Positions 1 to 13,112 of a stretch of DNA of 64,000 nt are shown one piece after another. The DNA comes from Prinia subflava. Its lineage: Eukaryota; Chordata; Aves; Passeriformes; Cisticolidae. Where the stretch lies: assembly GCF_021018805.1 (NCBI RefSeq), contig NC_086283.1:59421803-59485802 (forward strand), read 5' to 3'. A program made the position numbers and the translations under genes. The notes under the pieces are model-generated. The model was not told where the DNA came from, did not search any database, and saw only the letters and a list, made by a program, of their open reading frames with translations. The stretch's first letter is position 1, and each line of letters begins with the position of its first letter.

Positions 1-3000
1 ACAATGTTGAAAGAAATGTAGTCCTTTCACCGAAGGAGGTTTCAAAGCTTACATCAGAGAAATCCTGTCAGGCTTCTTCTGTTTGTTTTCCCTTACAGAT
101 TGGCGGTGTGAATTCTGTAGCTACTCTGACAGAAGATTTGCAAAATAACAGTGAAGACACAAGGATAAACACATTTCTGTGACAGAAAATATATTCACTG
201 CTTGACCTTTAGTGATGTCAGCTGCTATCATTGCCTCATGGCTTATCACAGTAGCTGGACAGACTACAAGCAGTAAAAGTGGTCAGAGGTTTGCGTTTCA
301 GGCTGTTATTAACAAAACAACCTAGGACAAACTGTGTGTGAATATCTCTTGTATGTGTCATTTCCAGTTAATAATTCCTGGAAAATAAACATGTTATTTC
401 ATGTGCTCAAATTATGACAAGGAAGTAGTGTCTAACCTCCACTTTAAGTAATGTATTCTGAATACAGGAATTGCCATATACTTGAGTGCCAAGCAAGTGA
501 TTTATAGTCAAGAGATGCCTTTGCTGATAAGCTTAGAGGTAAAGAACCCAGACTGGCACTGGTTCCTGGCTTAGGAGGCCTCATTCCTTCTGGCACCTCA
601 TCAAACTGCCCTCTAAAAAATTCAGCAATGCTTCTCTCAAAAGCCAGACTGGTAGCATCTCTCTATCAGTCCTGGGGTCAGGAACTGATGGAACCTACCT
701 GCTCCGGTGACCTTCCCAAATGTCTGTTCTAAACTTATTGATAACAAGCCTGTACTCATTTGTTCTTAGGCCAGTATCAGATTTTAGTTCAAAAACTTCT
801 TCACCCTTCCCCACCCTTCCAACAAAGCATTTTGTAATCTGATATTTTTACAGAAAGGAATCAAGTACCTTCAAGTTTTCTCTTAACTGGGAGAAATAAC
901 CATGCTCTTTTCATCTTCCCTCAGAAGATCTGTGAGTCTGCCCAGAACCCTGACTATAGCTCTAGACAGTACAGGAGGTATTAGGAATTGTTTGAGACCA
1001 GGTTTGCATCAGCCTCTAAGCTGAGATTTCTGAGCTTCATGCCATGTCTTTCAATTTTGTAACTGCCTTTTTCTCCATTGAATTTTTCTGTCTAATCTCA
1101 TATTTCAGTATCCGGGATACTCTGGGGTCTGGGAATGGCATGAAGAAACAGCTATATCTCCATTTTGAACAGTCAGGTTCCTTTGAATGATGTCACAAAT
1201 GAGTCATTTAGGTAATTTAAAGAATCACCATTGAGGATATTTGCAACCCGTTCAACAGTTTTCTGAAAGTGTGACTTAACAAAATTTGGTGGCAAGGTTC
1301 ACCCTATGACTTAGTATATAGACGAAGCATACATAGAAAAATTGCATTATGAAGCATACTTAAAACAGTTGGATTAGAATCACATTAGAATGATCCACAC
1401 ATGATCTGAGGATGCAAAATTATAAGGATACAAAAGGGTAAATGAGACTCCCCCTGAGCCATGAAGTTCAGTGAGGACCCCCTTGCTTTCTAAACTCCTA
1501 ATGGAGCCTAGGTGCAGCTGAGCACAATCTTAGTCCCAGCCCCTTGGTCAATGGTCTATGTCTAAAAGATTTGGTAGTGCATGATCATTGACAAATTTAA
1601 CATATAGAAAGAGAAGCAACAGTGACTTGGTAATAGATTACAACAACAGTGACTTGATAATGGATTCAAGATGGCAGACTCATAATATACTTGTTAGAGG
1701 GTATTTGAATGAGTTCAGACACACACAAACACAGATGTGTGTATGGATATATACATAAAAGGTACATGTTAGGATTGACACCAAATGTGTTTGGATCTCT
1801 GTGGGTGAAGGATTGAGCCTCAAGGAGCTGGGTACCAGCACAGGCCCATTTTCCAGTTTTCAGTTCCTGTCCTGAGTTCTCAAACCTGTGAGTTGGTGAC
1901 CCCTGAGAGACCCTGTGCGAGACGCTGGTGCCACCACTGCAGCCCAGGAGAGCTCAAGGAGCCTCACTTGGGACTGTTGTTCAAAGGCTTGCAAGTTGCT
2001 TGGCTTTAGTCATCAGTCAGTTTCCATCCTGGCCTCAATCCAGACCAGTAATTTGCCTCAAAATTTCAGTAACAATAATATTATTCCATTTGGGTTATGA
2101 TTCAGGCAAGTTAAGTTCCAAGATTTTCAGGGTTATCTCTTCTCCCCTTCCTTCGTTAGGCAACAGAATTTCCTGGTATGGACCAGGATAAGATGTTTTT
2201 GATACGTTCAAGGGGAGATTCATCACCCAAGAGCAATTTATCAAGGGCAAAGCATAACAAGAATTTCTGAGATCTCAAAGGAGTCTAGGAGACAGCAGGA
2301 ATGCACCACCACATGTGTTAGAAGTCTCTCTTAAAATGGTGAATTTAAATGAGCTACAGATTAGCTGATCTGAAAGTAGACTGAAAAACTAAATTACACT
2401 GCTTCACACCTGGATACGTATTTTGTACTAGTAACGTGGTATATTGGCTAATAACCTTATTCATATGAATAATCTCTGTTTTTATCCTTTGTACAGTGTG
2501 GACATGGAACAAACAGAATGAAAATGAGGAAAAAACAAATAATTTATCACTGTAGTATAAATTCCCTGGTATTACAGGTCTCCCATTCCTCACTAAGTCT
2601 TGTTTTGGAAAACAGTATCTTCCCTCTTGAGCAATTGCAATAAAAACAATAACCCAGAGATACACTGACATCCAGATTTTAAAAATCCTGGCCATTATGG
2701 TATCACATTTTCTTCTGCTGAGGATGGGGGAAGAAGGAAGAATCTCCACTGTTTTGAGTGGGAGGTGCTAGGTTCTGAGTTAAACACGGTGATGTGAGTT
2801 GAGTTCTGTAAAATTGAGAACTCTTTTTTATGAATGAGAGTGCCTAGGAGCTGAGTCCCTGGCCCTGCAAATATATCCACCAAATTATCCCAAAACTTTT
2901 GTGATCCAGGAAATGCTATAGTACATGCTCTGCTGGGAAAGTTTGTCCACTGAGCTGGTCATTCAGACTGCTATATCAAAGGGGCCAAGAGGCCGTAAGA

Positions 3001-5743
3001 AAATTTTACCACAAAGGAGGTATACCAGGCAGGAAAGCTGCTCTTTTGTACTGTCCTGGAGTGGAGTTTCACTTGAACTTCTCTGTAACATAGCTCCTAC
3101 CTAAGTCTTATGATTGCATTATCCAAAGTCAGATTAATGTAAGCAGCAAAGGCAAATGTTGATAGGGAACACCACCACCACTACAGGCAGTGCCTCAACC
3201 TGTCTACTTGGCTCTCCGGCTTCTCCGTGGTACAAGGACAATAAAGAGCTCACAGAAGTGATGAGTGGCTCTAGTGCTTTGCTAAGGTTGATCCAGAATT
3301 TTTGCTTTCCTAGGAAAATTAGAACAAAAAATACCATTAAATGAGTGGAAATTTGAGAATAGGAAAGCAGGAGCTGGACTAAGAGTTTTCACACAGAATT
3401 TGCTCTGGGGAAACTCACTCTCTTTGACTTGTTTTGTGGTTTTTAATGTTATTTCAGGATGAACAAATTTTACCAAAAGTTACTTGGGCTTTGTCAGATA
3501 TTCACAAGGTTTTGTTGCTATACTAACATTTACCTTCTGTGTTTTCTTGTTCCATAGATAGGTTTTCCACTATGTTGTCCAGTGCTATTGTAGTAGACCG
3601 TTAAAGTGAGAACTATAATTTTTTCTTAGTTTTATAAAGCACAACAACATTCTGGAGTTTGACCAGGCATCCAAGAAACAAGTGATAACAGGGTAGAAAT
3701 TTAGATTAAAAACTGAAGTGGTAAATATTAATTATATCTAATTAATGAGGTTCACATTCCTGATTCTATCCTACAGCCCAGATCCTATTCTACAGCTATG
3801 TACTTAGGTAAACTCCAGACATATTCAGGAATCTGGAATGGGCCACTGTAGTGATCCTGAACAGAAGATTATTGTTCAGAGCTAATGACTCACAACACAA
3901 CTATCCTGAGCAGATCCTGTACTGTGCAGAATGGATGCCTCGGCCTTCAGTCCTAAATTGGTTTGACTTTTACACTTTGACTTTTTCTGCCCAGAACTCT
4001 GCATCTATTACATCCTCACTGATTTTGGAAGCCTGTAGTGAAGGTACAGCCCAAGTCATGAGATTCTCCTGCTACGCTGAATAAAAAAAGCTATGTCCAC
4101 TCAAACTTTTCCAAGTATTAGCCACTGCAAACTGACTCTCTTCTTCATCCTTTTCTTTCTCAGAATGATGAAAGACAGAGTCCATGGCCAGGGCTACAGT
4201 GCTAAGGTCTGAGTACTCAGGTGATTTAAAATGAGACAAGATAGTTAGGCATGGGAAACATAATTTGAATTCTATTGAAATGAAAATTCTAATCATAAGC
4301 ACTGAGCAGACCTCAATCTATTAAGACCTCAATCATGTAGTATCATTAGTGAATAGAAATCCTGTTTTCACTGCTTTCCCTTTCCCCTCTGAAGCTGTCC
4401 TGGTTCCATGCTGGCCATGATGCTTCTGGTCTGACTGAGAGTTTTGAACTTAGGAGACAGCAAAGATTTTTGTGTTCCCAATGTTTAAATCCTCTTAGGC
4501 CAAGAAAAGGCCTGAAGAAAAAAAAAAGTCAACTTTAAGTGGATGTGCAAAACAACTTATACAAATGGAAATTAACCTGAGAGCATAAATTCGTCTCTGG
4601 GGAATCCAGCTGATAAAATATCCTTCACTGGGCTCTAAACGTCACTGAAATATTTGTTTCAATTAAATATAAATTATTCTGATTTTCATGTAACTTAGTA
4701 ATTATTTATTACTATTGGTCATATGACTTTTGAGATAACTTTCAGTTTTGTGACTATTCACTTTGCAAATCTCTTGCTCCCAAGATCAGTCCACTTCCAA
4801 CATGCAGCATGTCATGCAGCAATGGCCCATTGCAGACACGATCCCTTTTTTTTTTTGGACTTTCAAGCAATTACCGGTTTTTCTTGCAAGGAACAGCTCT
4901 ATTATAATTTATTTCTACAGTCAAAGCTGTAATGAAGTTCACTTGAAAGCATCTTTCTGCACATTTAAAGTCAGGAGTTGCAATTGCTACTTCCAAGTGG
5001 GGTGAGCAGGCCACAGTTACATGGAACTGGCTGAGTTTATGCTTCAGCCCAGGGATCTCCACATCTGTGGAGCCATGCCATACATACAGACCAAAAAAAG
5101 GAGAGTGTAACTATTTGGGTTGTGCCTGCCTTAGGCATAGGTAGACCCCTCTGTGGGATGCATTTCTTCAGCCCCTAGGTGCACATGGTGGGTGATGCAG
5201 AAGTGTGGGGAAGTCCATTGTGTACCTCAAGGGGGTTTCATTTTGGGTGAGAATAGCCAATGAATTAAACTGTATGATGTTATTACATATCTATCTATAT
5301 ACATATATATACATATATATTATATATGTGTGTGTATATGTGTGTATATATATGTATATATCTGTGTGTATGAATATACTGTATGTTATCATTTCTGTGG
5401 CTGCTGTCCACTCTCTGTCACACAGGGTGCCTCACAGTATCCATCTCCACAACTCCAGATTTTCAATTGCCACATTAGTGAAGAATGGACTTTGATGGAA
5501 CTCAATGAGCATGGTGGTGATGGAATCAGAATTGTCTACAACATGCAACAGTAGGACACCATTTTTCCTAACTGATTGTTATGACAGTCCAGGGTCATGG
5601 ACTAAATTAATTCAACAGACTTTTACAGGGAGGCTCCATAGGCTTAAGGAATGACAGCAGTCAAAAGACAGGAAAGGTGATGGTGTGCTGGGGAGCATGG
5701 GACCTGGCATGACAAAAATGGTATGGGATAAGATGTGGATCCT
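1..5743. other. Intergenic DNA, no gene recognised
   Basis: AT-rich DNA with only short chance reading frames. At 1614-1670 an imperfect direct repeat of about 28 bp occurs (two copies of the core CAACAGTGACTTG followed by GTAATAGATT or ATAATGGATT). A mixed TA/TG/GTAT microsatellite lies at about 5286-5382. The stretch 1460-1700 has the feel of an old interspersed repeat, but I cannot assign it to a family. Confidence 0.6.
5286..5382. repeat. TA/TG-rich microsatellite
   Basis: An imperfect mixture of ATCT, ATATAC, TATATG and TGTG units, directly visible. It produces low-complexity tyrosine/isoleucine/cysteine/valine reading frames that are not genes. Confidence 0.9.
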
Positions 5744-6008
5744 TGCCTGGTTTTTGCTGGAATGGAGCTAATTTTTGTCTTAGTGGCTGGTATACAGTGT
5801 GTTTTCGATTCAGTAGGAGAATAATGTTGGTAACATACTGATATTTCAGTTTCTGCTAAGTAGTTCTTGCTCTAAATCAAAGACTTTTCAGTATCCCACT
5901 CTCTCCCACATGAGCAGGTGCACAAGAAACTGGAAGGGGACACAGCTGGCACAGCTGATGGGAACAGGACAAAGGGGGTTTCCATCACATTGAGTGTTAT
6001 GTTCAGTG

Positions 6009-6014
6009 TATAAA
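6009..6014 (+). promoter_or_regulatory. TATA box of the solo LTR
   Basis: TATAAA lies at the expected U3/R position, about 265 bp after the LTR start and about 220 bp before the ATTAAA signal. Whether it is still active is unknown. Confidence 0.45.
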
Positions 6015-6142
6015 CTGAGGGGAGCTGGCCAGGTGTCACCAGCCATTGCTCAGGGACATGCTGGGAGCCAACCAGCAGGTGGTGTGCAATTGCATTGTGC
6101 ATCACTTGTTTTTCTTCAGTTGTGTTCTCTTTTGTCTGTACC

Positions 6143-6212
6143 GTTTATTACTGCTGTTGCTTTTGTTGTTTTCATTGTTGTTGTGTTGCTACTGTTATTG
6201 TTGTTGTTGTTA
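6143..6212 (+). repeat. TTG-rich microsatellite inside the LTR
   Basis: Imperfect GTT/TTG repeats giving poly-leucine or poly-cysteine/tyrosine/valine frames on the plus strand. These frames are an artefact of the repeat and not a protein. Confidence 0.85.
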
Positions 6213-6363
6213 TCTTTACTTGATTTCAATTATTAAACTGTTCTTATCTCAGTCCACAAGTTTTGACTTTTTCTTCCAATACTTATTCTCATCCCACCAT
6301 GGGGAGGGGTGTGAGTAAACAGCTACTTGGTACTGAGCTGCCAGCTGGGGTTAACCCATTACA

Positions 6364-9300
6364 ACTGGTTGACACAGGTTGCACCTGCTTAACTGAAATT
6401 ATCACAGAAAGATTCTGTGCACCCTGCAGACGTGGTGTTGGTTCATCAGTGAACCTAGTGCAGGCAGGCAGAGCCAGGAGCTTGCAGAAAATGCACTTGG
6501 AAAATGGGTTCCTTTGACCGTAACAAAGGCAAAATGAAACAGAGCGTTCAGAGTATTCTGAAATATTGTAAGTAGGTTTAGATAATTTATATGCATATTC
6601 ATCCCTCCAGAATTAATGAGAAAATTTGTAGTGTAGACTCTGGCTTTTAGAAATATTCAACAACAACAAAAACCAGGAAATAAGAATATCGGGGGGGGGG
6701 GGGGGGGGGCGGGGAAGGCAAACAATCCAGGAATGTAACAATTAGTACTAGTAATCCATAAAAATTCATGTAAATTAATCCACTCAGTCATTATTGGATT
6801 ATAAACATTTATCTCTAGAACGTGCCATACTATTTCAAATACTCAATCAAAACCATCCAGAGAACTTTGAATGTGAAATGTGGTCCCTTTCAGCCAGTGT
6901 AGAGGATAAATTCCTCATCACAGCTATCTGAGTGACAGGATATATGGCAAGAGCAGTTGCATGGAATTCAACAAATTTTTCAACAGTAACACAGAAAATA
7001 AGTCAAATAACTCACTTTTCTTTGGATCTCATCTCCATGCCCCAATTCGGCAAAATGGATAATCATTGTTTAAATCCAATCCCCATACTAAGACTCTGCT
7101 TTAATCTATGAAAAAGCCACCCTAGGAAAGAGACCAAAAAGCTGTGCTGAAGCAGTTCTGAGCAGAAGCAGGTGCTGTGTCAGTGGTGGTGATTCTACGT
7201 TCACCCTTTGTTTCTCCTGCCTCTTACTGCCCTAGCGATGCTGAGTGTGGTTCATAGCCTGTAAGGTTCAGAGGGTAGCTCTTTTTGAAAACACAGGGCT
7301 TTCAGACGCTATTGCTAGAGGACGTGTGAAAATGCTATTCATGCAAGTAATTAGCCCTTGTGCTTCCTGAAGCCTTCTCTCACAGCTAGCCTCTGGGGGG
7401 AGCAGAGGGGCATGAATATTAAATAGTTGATAGAAGTATTGAGTCAACTATAATAACATGACTAATTTTACTTGGAAGATCATTTCTTTCACAGCTTCCC
7501 TGCATTTCAGAGAATACTACCACTTGGCTTCCAGTGGCTTTTGGAATATTTTATTCTCAATTTCCTACTGTTATTCTGGATCTCATCCAGATGAAGAAAT
7601 ACCTTTCCTTAGTAAAGACATGGGCACATGCATTTGGACCTATACTGCTTCTTTTACCACCAATTAGACTGGTTGTATGATACAACGTAGGAAAAATGAT
7701 GAAAACTACATAATGTAACTATGATAACTTATGCAGAAATTCAGCATCAACATTGCTTTTCATTGGAGAGACATAGCGGACCAGACTAAGTTATTGTCAA
7801 GAAATTAAAAATACCTGTGAGCTTTCCCTGGCCTGTCCAAGGTGTTGCATTACATTTTGTGTCACTAAAACAATAACAACAAGAAAAACAAGCATGCTTG
7901 TCATGCACATATTTATGCATGGTGAAATAACTGCTGTATGCCTCCTTCCATGTTAGAAAAGTATGGATAAATCACTGACAAGGTTTTCCAACAATAGCAT
8001 TGAACTTGGAGAAAGCATGTTACAAGAATGTGCAAACCTGAGATTCTGGATTATGGGTGAGTACAACCATAGATGTGATAAACACCTGGATCTGTTCACT
8101 ATCATCAGGCTAAGTAATTTCTATGTTTTCTCAAGATGTTAAGTTTCTAATGTCAAGGTATCTAAACGCTGTACAAGGGTAACAAATTTGATAATTCTTT
8201 GCAGAGCTCTGAGAGGTGGCAGTTGTGTATCACGTTTTAGAATAGTTGCCTAAAGATGCATTGCATCTGATGATACGTTATTCCTCATTCTTTGCTCTTC
8301 TTGGTTAAAAACCCCAAAGAGACACAGATTTCTGGTTAAATTTAGTGCTGAGATGCTTATCTACTTGTTTTCATTAAAAATCCCCTGATCGTTTTCTGAC
8401 CCATTCTTACTGACAATGTGAGCTCAGTGGAAATGCTAGTGAATCCACATGGATCACTAATTAGCTGGAGCTGACCTCTGCACTTCATGAAGATGAATTT
8501 TATCTTGCATTTGCTCAAGTATGACCCAGATCCTTGGAAAAAAATAGGGGCTTGTACATGAATAGCTGAAGGCAATAAAACTTTTTAACATATTTCGTAA
8601 GTCCTTGGACGAAGTTTTTATTTATGCCCCTTGCATTTGTATTCTCACTGAAATCTGAAATTCAAGCCTTAGAAATACAAGGTCACTATTCTAACAAGAA
8701 AAAAATGGAGGTCATTATTATGTACAATTTAAGGAAAACAATCTTGAATGGGTTAAAGATGATACCTGGGCTTTTAACAGATCCAGTTTTCACTGCTTAT
8801 CTAGACCTGCCAGTGTGATCTGAAGCGCTCCTGCGAGATCATCAGACGTAACATTTACATTGAGTTGGGATTCATTTCATCTGACTGAAGAAAACCAAAG
8901 TTTATGAGAACCTCTATTGGAGACCTGTTTCTTCGTGGTGTCAGTGTCCTGGTTTCCGTGTGATCGAAGCAGTCCTAATTACAAACCACACGAGTCAGGT
9001 AACTCTCAGCTGCCGCCAACCCCGACACCATTACCTGGGATGCTTACATGGGCCGTGACGGTCTAGCTCAGCCCAGAACAAGGTATCGGTCCTGAGCAGC
9101 TTCGACAAAAGCCGACAGCTTAGCAAACAGGCAAGAAGGCCGTGTGACGAGGACTGGGCAGGAAAACACACCCCCGAAAGGCAGACCCAGCATCGTGCTG
9201 TGAGGAGCAGAGATGCAGCTAACAAAGACTGCCCCCTCTTGATGGCAGCATGAACGCACTCGGCTGTCAGCGGTGGTTTTACTAGAAAATGACAACAAAT

Positions 9301-12300
9301 GGGGAGCGGAGTCCTCTGCACTGACAGTGCGATTCCCCTCTGGAAGGGATAATTACGCGTGGGCTGTTTACTCCTGGTAAAACAGTTAAGTAATATCCAT
9401 GCCACTTGCAGAAAAGCCTAGATGAAGTGGGTTTTCCCTGCAAAAGCTTGCAGTAATTAGGCAGATCCACTTTCTTTCATATCCTTTATTCCTCACAACG
9501 GGGCATGAAAGGACTATATAGCTAGAAACCATACTTACCTTCTTCGGCTTCTTTCTCTTCAGCTGCCTCTGCAGTTCCAACAGTGCAATGGGGTGTGGTG
9601 AAACTACAATAATGTAAATTCGACAAGGTGCTCCCATGTCTATTGGGACACAGAAGATTTTATGAGTTTTCCAGACTTGTGAGGCATTTAATAGGGCAGG
9701 CATCACTCCCAGAAGAAGGTATTTTTAGTTCTGTCATACAATGTACTACCTTTACTGGTCTGATTTAAAACACACTCAAGCTATCTGAACTGTTATGCTT
9801 TTCTCTTGCATTGCTGTTAACTGCATGACAGATCACATTGCATTTGTCCAAAGTGCAGCAGCACATGCACCTCCGCTTGGCATCCATCTCTGGCTTCTTA
9901 TTTCACATCTGTTGGTTGTCATTCAGAGCTCTTCCACATTTAAATGCATGTACTCATTCGGAGCTAATCACCAAAACTTGCCTGGAGTAACATTCTAGAG
10001 ATGGAAATGGTTGGATGGGATACCCTTCCAAACAGATTATTTGGCATATTGCCATGAGGAAAATCTCACAGGGAAAAATTCTTCTTTGACTATTCTGCAT
10101 GACTTTCCCTTTAATGCATTTTTCAGCTGTCATTTTCAAACTTTTTTTCACCTTGTCCTGTAACATCCCATCTTTGACATTTTCCTTCAAGCACCAAATC
10201 TTGTGAAGCTCTCACAATGTCAGAACTTCTCTGTTACGTCAGTGAACTACCTGCTTTAAAGAAGCTATTCTTAATTAAATCTTACTTTTCCACATCTTCT
10301 GTATATACGACTGTAACAATTCTTTGACATAGTGTAGTGTTCTAGGTGCATTGTAGAATCTGGGTTTTTAAATTAATATTGTGCTGGATCCTTCCCAAAT
10401 CCACAAAGTTCTATGTCAAACAGGGAGACCTTGTAACAATCCTTCCTTAAACCACTTTTCCTAGCACTTTCAGACGTGTGTATTTTTTATTCAGACTACC
10501 TTCTCAACTTTAAAAACTCATGATTAGAGTTTTTTTATGAATAATTCATCTATTTTGATAGAAAATCTTAAGCTGAATACTTTTTTATTATTGCAAATAA
10601 CATTTTCACTGATTTTCCCCCCATGATACTTACAATAATTTAAACTGGAAAACATATTCTAGCTGAAAATTAACTACTCCTTATGAAAGAGAAAAGGATC
10701 TATTGCTTCATGAAAATTTCTTCTTGAAAACAGAATGCAAAAATGAAGACAGTTTGTTTTCCATAAAGAAAGGCAACTTTCACCATCTGAGCTAAATCAG
10801 AGTCTTCAGTTTGGAACATATTCTTCATTCTATGTTTTAAAAATCAATTTACAGCATCATAAAGCTTCCCTAATGTAATGACACCCCTCCAATATTTTAG
10901 TCAGTCACATGACCAAATTCCACTTAAATTAATCACAGCTCAATGCCAATCAAATACAGTATTTTTTTCTTTCTGCATATGATTACATTGGGACTCAGGG
11001 GCTAATTGACTGCATACTCAATAATTGACTGAAAAATACAAAATCCTGAAATAGTTTTCTAACTCTAGGTACTTTTGAACTTGAAACAACTGTTCTAAGT
11101 ATTTCAGCTATTTATGAAGTTCTGGATTGCTACTGTAGAGTTTCCAAAAGATTTTCTGTCTGAAATTTTCTCACTTAATGTAATAATAAAGATCTAATTG
11201 TAATTACAACACTGTGACCCATTATAATTCTGCAAAGGATCCTTGAAAGAATCTGTTCCCATTGCATTGGGTAATCATTGAGTAACAAGGAACACAGGGT
11301 GAAATGCCCAAGAAAGCAGCCTCAGGACTGGGAAATATTTCTTCCTGGCGCATGAAGTGCTGTCACTATTTCCTTCTCAGCAGAATTGGAGCCGTGATGT
11401 GGGTGATGGAGTCACCACTGACACTGGAACCTCAGGAGTTCCTCTTGGGATCCAGACCCTGAACCTTCAGCATATCCAGGTTTGGATTCCAGGTGAATCA
11501 CAGGTTTGGAAGGTCCAACTAGCTCTGAAGTATCCCAAAGCAGCTGGGCAGTGACCCAGGCCAAAAAGGGATGCTTGTTTGGCTCTCACTGTGTTCCTGT
11601 GGAAATGCTGCCTTCACAGGCCTGGTGGCAAAGCCCCCAGAAGAGAACGGAGAGTGGAGACAGAAGCCCACATAGGCAGAGCTAAGGTCTGAGCCTCCAG
11701 GCACTGCCTGGCTGAGCACCCTCACCTGTACCTGCCTCTGATTCCTTCCTCAGAGGGATCCCAAGGAGTATTCCCTGGGACTGAGAGGAGGCAGGCACAG
11801 GCTGCTTGAGTGGAAATGTCTTCATCAAAGAGGAGATGTCAGGACCTGACCAAGGCAGGTAAGCCAGCTCACAGAAGGCTCACAAACAGCTGCTGGCAGT
11901 ACCTCAGCAAAAGGCAACAGAGCCTGGGGAGAGAAAATCTGCCACTTTGCTTTGCAACCTGGCAGCTGCTCCAAGGCACATCTCTGCTGAAAGCATGGCC
12001 AGCTGTATGCTGTGTTTCCCTGGAGCAGATACAAAACCTGTAACCCAGTTCTCACTGCTATAGTTGATGACAATTGTGAGGACTGACCTGCTGTGGCCAG
12101 TTAGAGAGCCAGATCCTATCCCTGCTGCAGTCTTTGTGTCTTTCAAAAAACAGCCTAGGGACAGAAGGCTCTCAAGCAAGCAGACCTCTGATGAAGACAA
12201 CTCTAGGCTCTTTAGGAAGCAGAGGAACAAACCTTCATGGCTGGGACAGGCAGGTCCTAGTGGGTTGCTGCCCTACTCCCTGGACTTGGGGAGGAAAGCA

Positions 12301-12522
12301 CTGTGGGGAATGGCCAGCAGTGCCAATTGTCAGCTGTGTGGAGCCAAGGAAGGAGGTTTCAATGCCTCCTCCTCTGCTACGGGGAAAAGAAAAGTTTATT
12401 GTGAGGGTCAGCCTGGAATGGCAGAGGACAGGGCTTTCCCTAACATTGCAGGGGTGAAGTGGTGGGAGATGGAATTCTTACTGCATCTGAGTGACACTGG
12501 ACTCCCAGATGAGCATGGTGAG
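6364..12522. other. Intergenic DNA between two LTRs, no gene recognised
   Basis: No exon, RNA gene or named repeat could be supported apart from the poly-G tract. A relatively GC-rich patch at about 8930-9400 contains several CG dinucleotides and a 124-codon minus-strand frame (9031-9405), which shows no family signature. Another moderately GC-rich patch lies at 11340-12520. Because both flanking LTRs are on the plus strand about 6.2 kb apart, I looked for gag, pol or env between them and saw none. Confidence 0.5.
6691..6714. repeat. Poly-G tract
   Basis: Nineteen G in a row, one C, then four more G. It is a strong candidate for G-quadruplex formation and for length error in sequencing. Confidence 0.9.
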
Positions 12523-13087
12523 TGGGTCTGGTTGGGATGGAGTCAACTTTCCTGCTAGCAACCATCGCAGAGCTGCTCTTTGTACTTATAGCTACAATGA
12601 TGTTGATAGCACATAGGGTTTTGGTCATGCTGAACAGGCTCACACAGCATCAAGACTTTTTATTCATACTCCACCCAATGGCCAGTAGTCTGGAGGTGGG
12701 CAAGGGTTTGGGAGCACACACAGCCAGCTGACAGCTGACTCAAACTAATCAAAGGGGATCTTTCATACTACATACTGCTGTAGTTGGCAAAAAAAATAAA
12801 AGTTAAGGATCATAGGAGTGATTTGTTATTAAGGTGTTTGTCTTCCCAAGTAATCACTACACATACTGAGGTCCTGCTTCCCAGGACATCACCCAACGAT
12901 AAAAAAAGAGAATAAATATTTTTGCTTTGCTTTGCTCCTACACACAGCCTTTGGTTTTCTTCATTGAACTGCCTTTGTCTTGATGCACAAAATAAAGGCA
13001 GTTTTTGTCTTATTTTCTCCTCTGTCCTGTTGAGTGGTAGAGCTGTTTGTGGGCCCTTTGCATCCAGCCAAGCTCAACCCAGCCACA
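12523..13087 (+). mobile_element. 5' LTR of a decayed avian ERVL-like provirus
   Basis: About 565 bp beginning TGGGTCTGGTTGGGATGGAG and ending CTCAACCCAGCCACA. The order of blocks parallels the LTR at 5744-6363 (GGATGGAGTCAACTTTCCTG; ATGATGTTGATAGCACAT; CAGCTGACTCAAACTAATCAAAGG). AATAAA occurs at 12911-12916 and 12991-12996, followed by a T-rich stretch, as in an R/U5 region. It is identified as the 5' LTR because a primer-binding-site-like sequence starts a few bases after its end and pol sequence follows in the same orientation. Confidence 0.75.
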
Positions 13088-13091
13088 ATAC

Positions 13092-13112
13092 TTTTTGGCA
13101 CCCAGCATGTGG
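13092..13112 (+). promoter_or_regulatory. Retroviral primer-binding-site-like sequence
   Basis: TTTTGGCACCCAGCATGTGG follows the LTR end after four bases. It resembles the TGGCGCCCAACGTGG type of tRNA-complementary site used by several endogenous retroviruses (tRNA-Lys type), with several substitutions. The primer tRNA is an inference. Confidence 0.5.

Larger units (their letters stand above)
5744..6363 (+). mobile_element. Solo-type LTR of an avian ERVL-like endogenous retrovirus
   Basis: The stretch starts TGCCTGGTTTTTGCTGGAAT and ends ...GGGGTTAACCCATTACA, about 620 bp with the TG..CA ends expected of an LTR. Its order of landmarks follows a widespread bird LTR group: a U3 with GGCACAGCTGATG and ACAAAGGGGG, a TATA box (TATAAA, 6009-6014), an R/U5 with ATTAAA (6232-6237), then CCACAAGTTTTGAC and GCCAGCTGGGGTTAAC. 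A TTG-rich microsatellite has expanded inside R/U5 (about 6143-6212). No primer-binding site or internal retroviral sequence is recognisable on either side, so it is probably a solo LTR. The bases flanking the chosen ends (ATCCT and ACTGG) are not a matching target-site duplication, so the ends may be off by a few bases. The family name is from memory and only approximate. Confidence 0.75.

Noticed and set aside
2354..2749. 131-codon minus-strand frame
   Set aside because: No recognisable domain, low complexity or codon pattern supports a gene.
5994..6318. Leucine-rich membrane-protein-like frames
   Set aside because: The hydrophobic runs are translations of the TTG-rich microsatellite in the LTR.
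12064..12558. 164-codon plus-strand frame
   Set aside because: It shows no domain or family feature, its end runs into the LTR at 12523, and frames this long occur by chance here.
5744..13087. A single intact 7.3-kb provirus bounded by the two LTRs
   Set aside because: The LTRs are too different, no retroviral interior is seen between them, and pol follows the second LTR instead.
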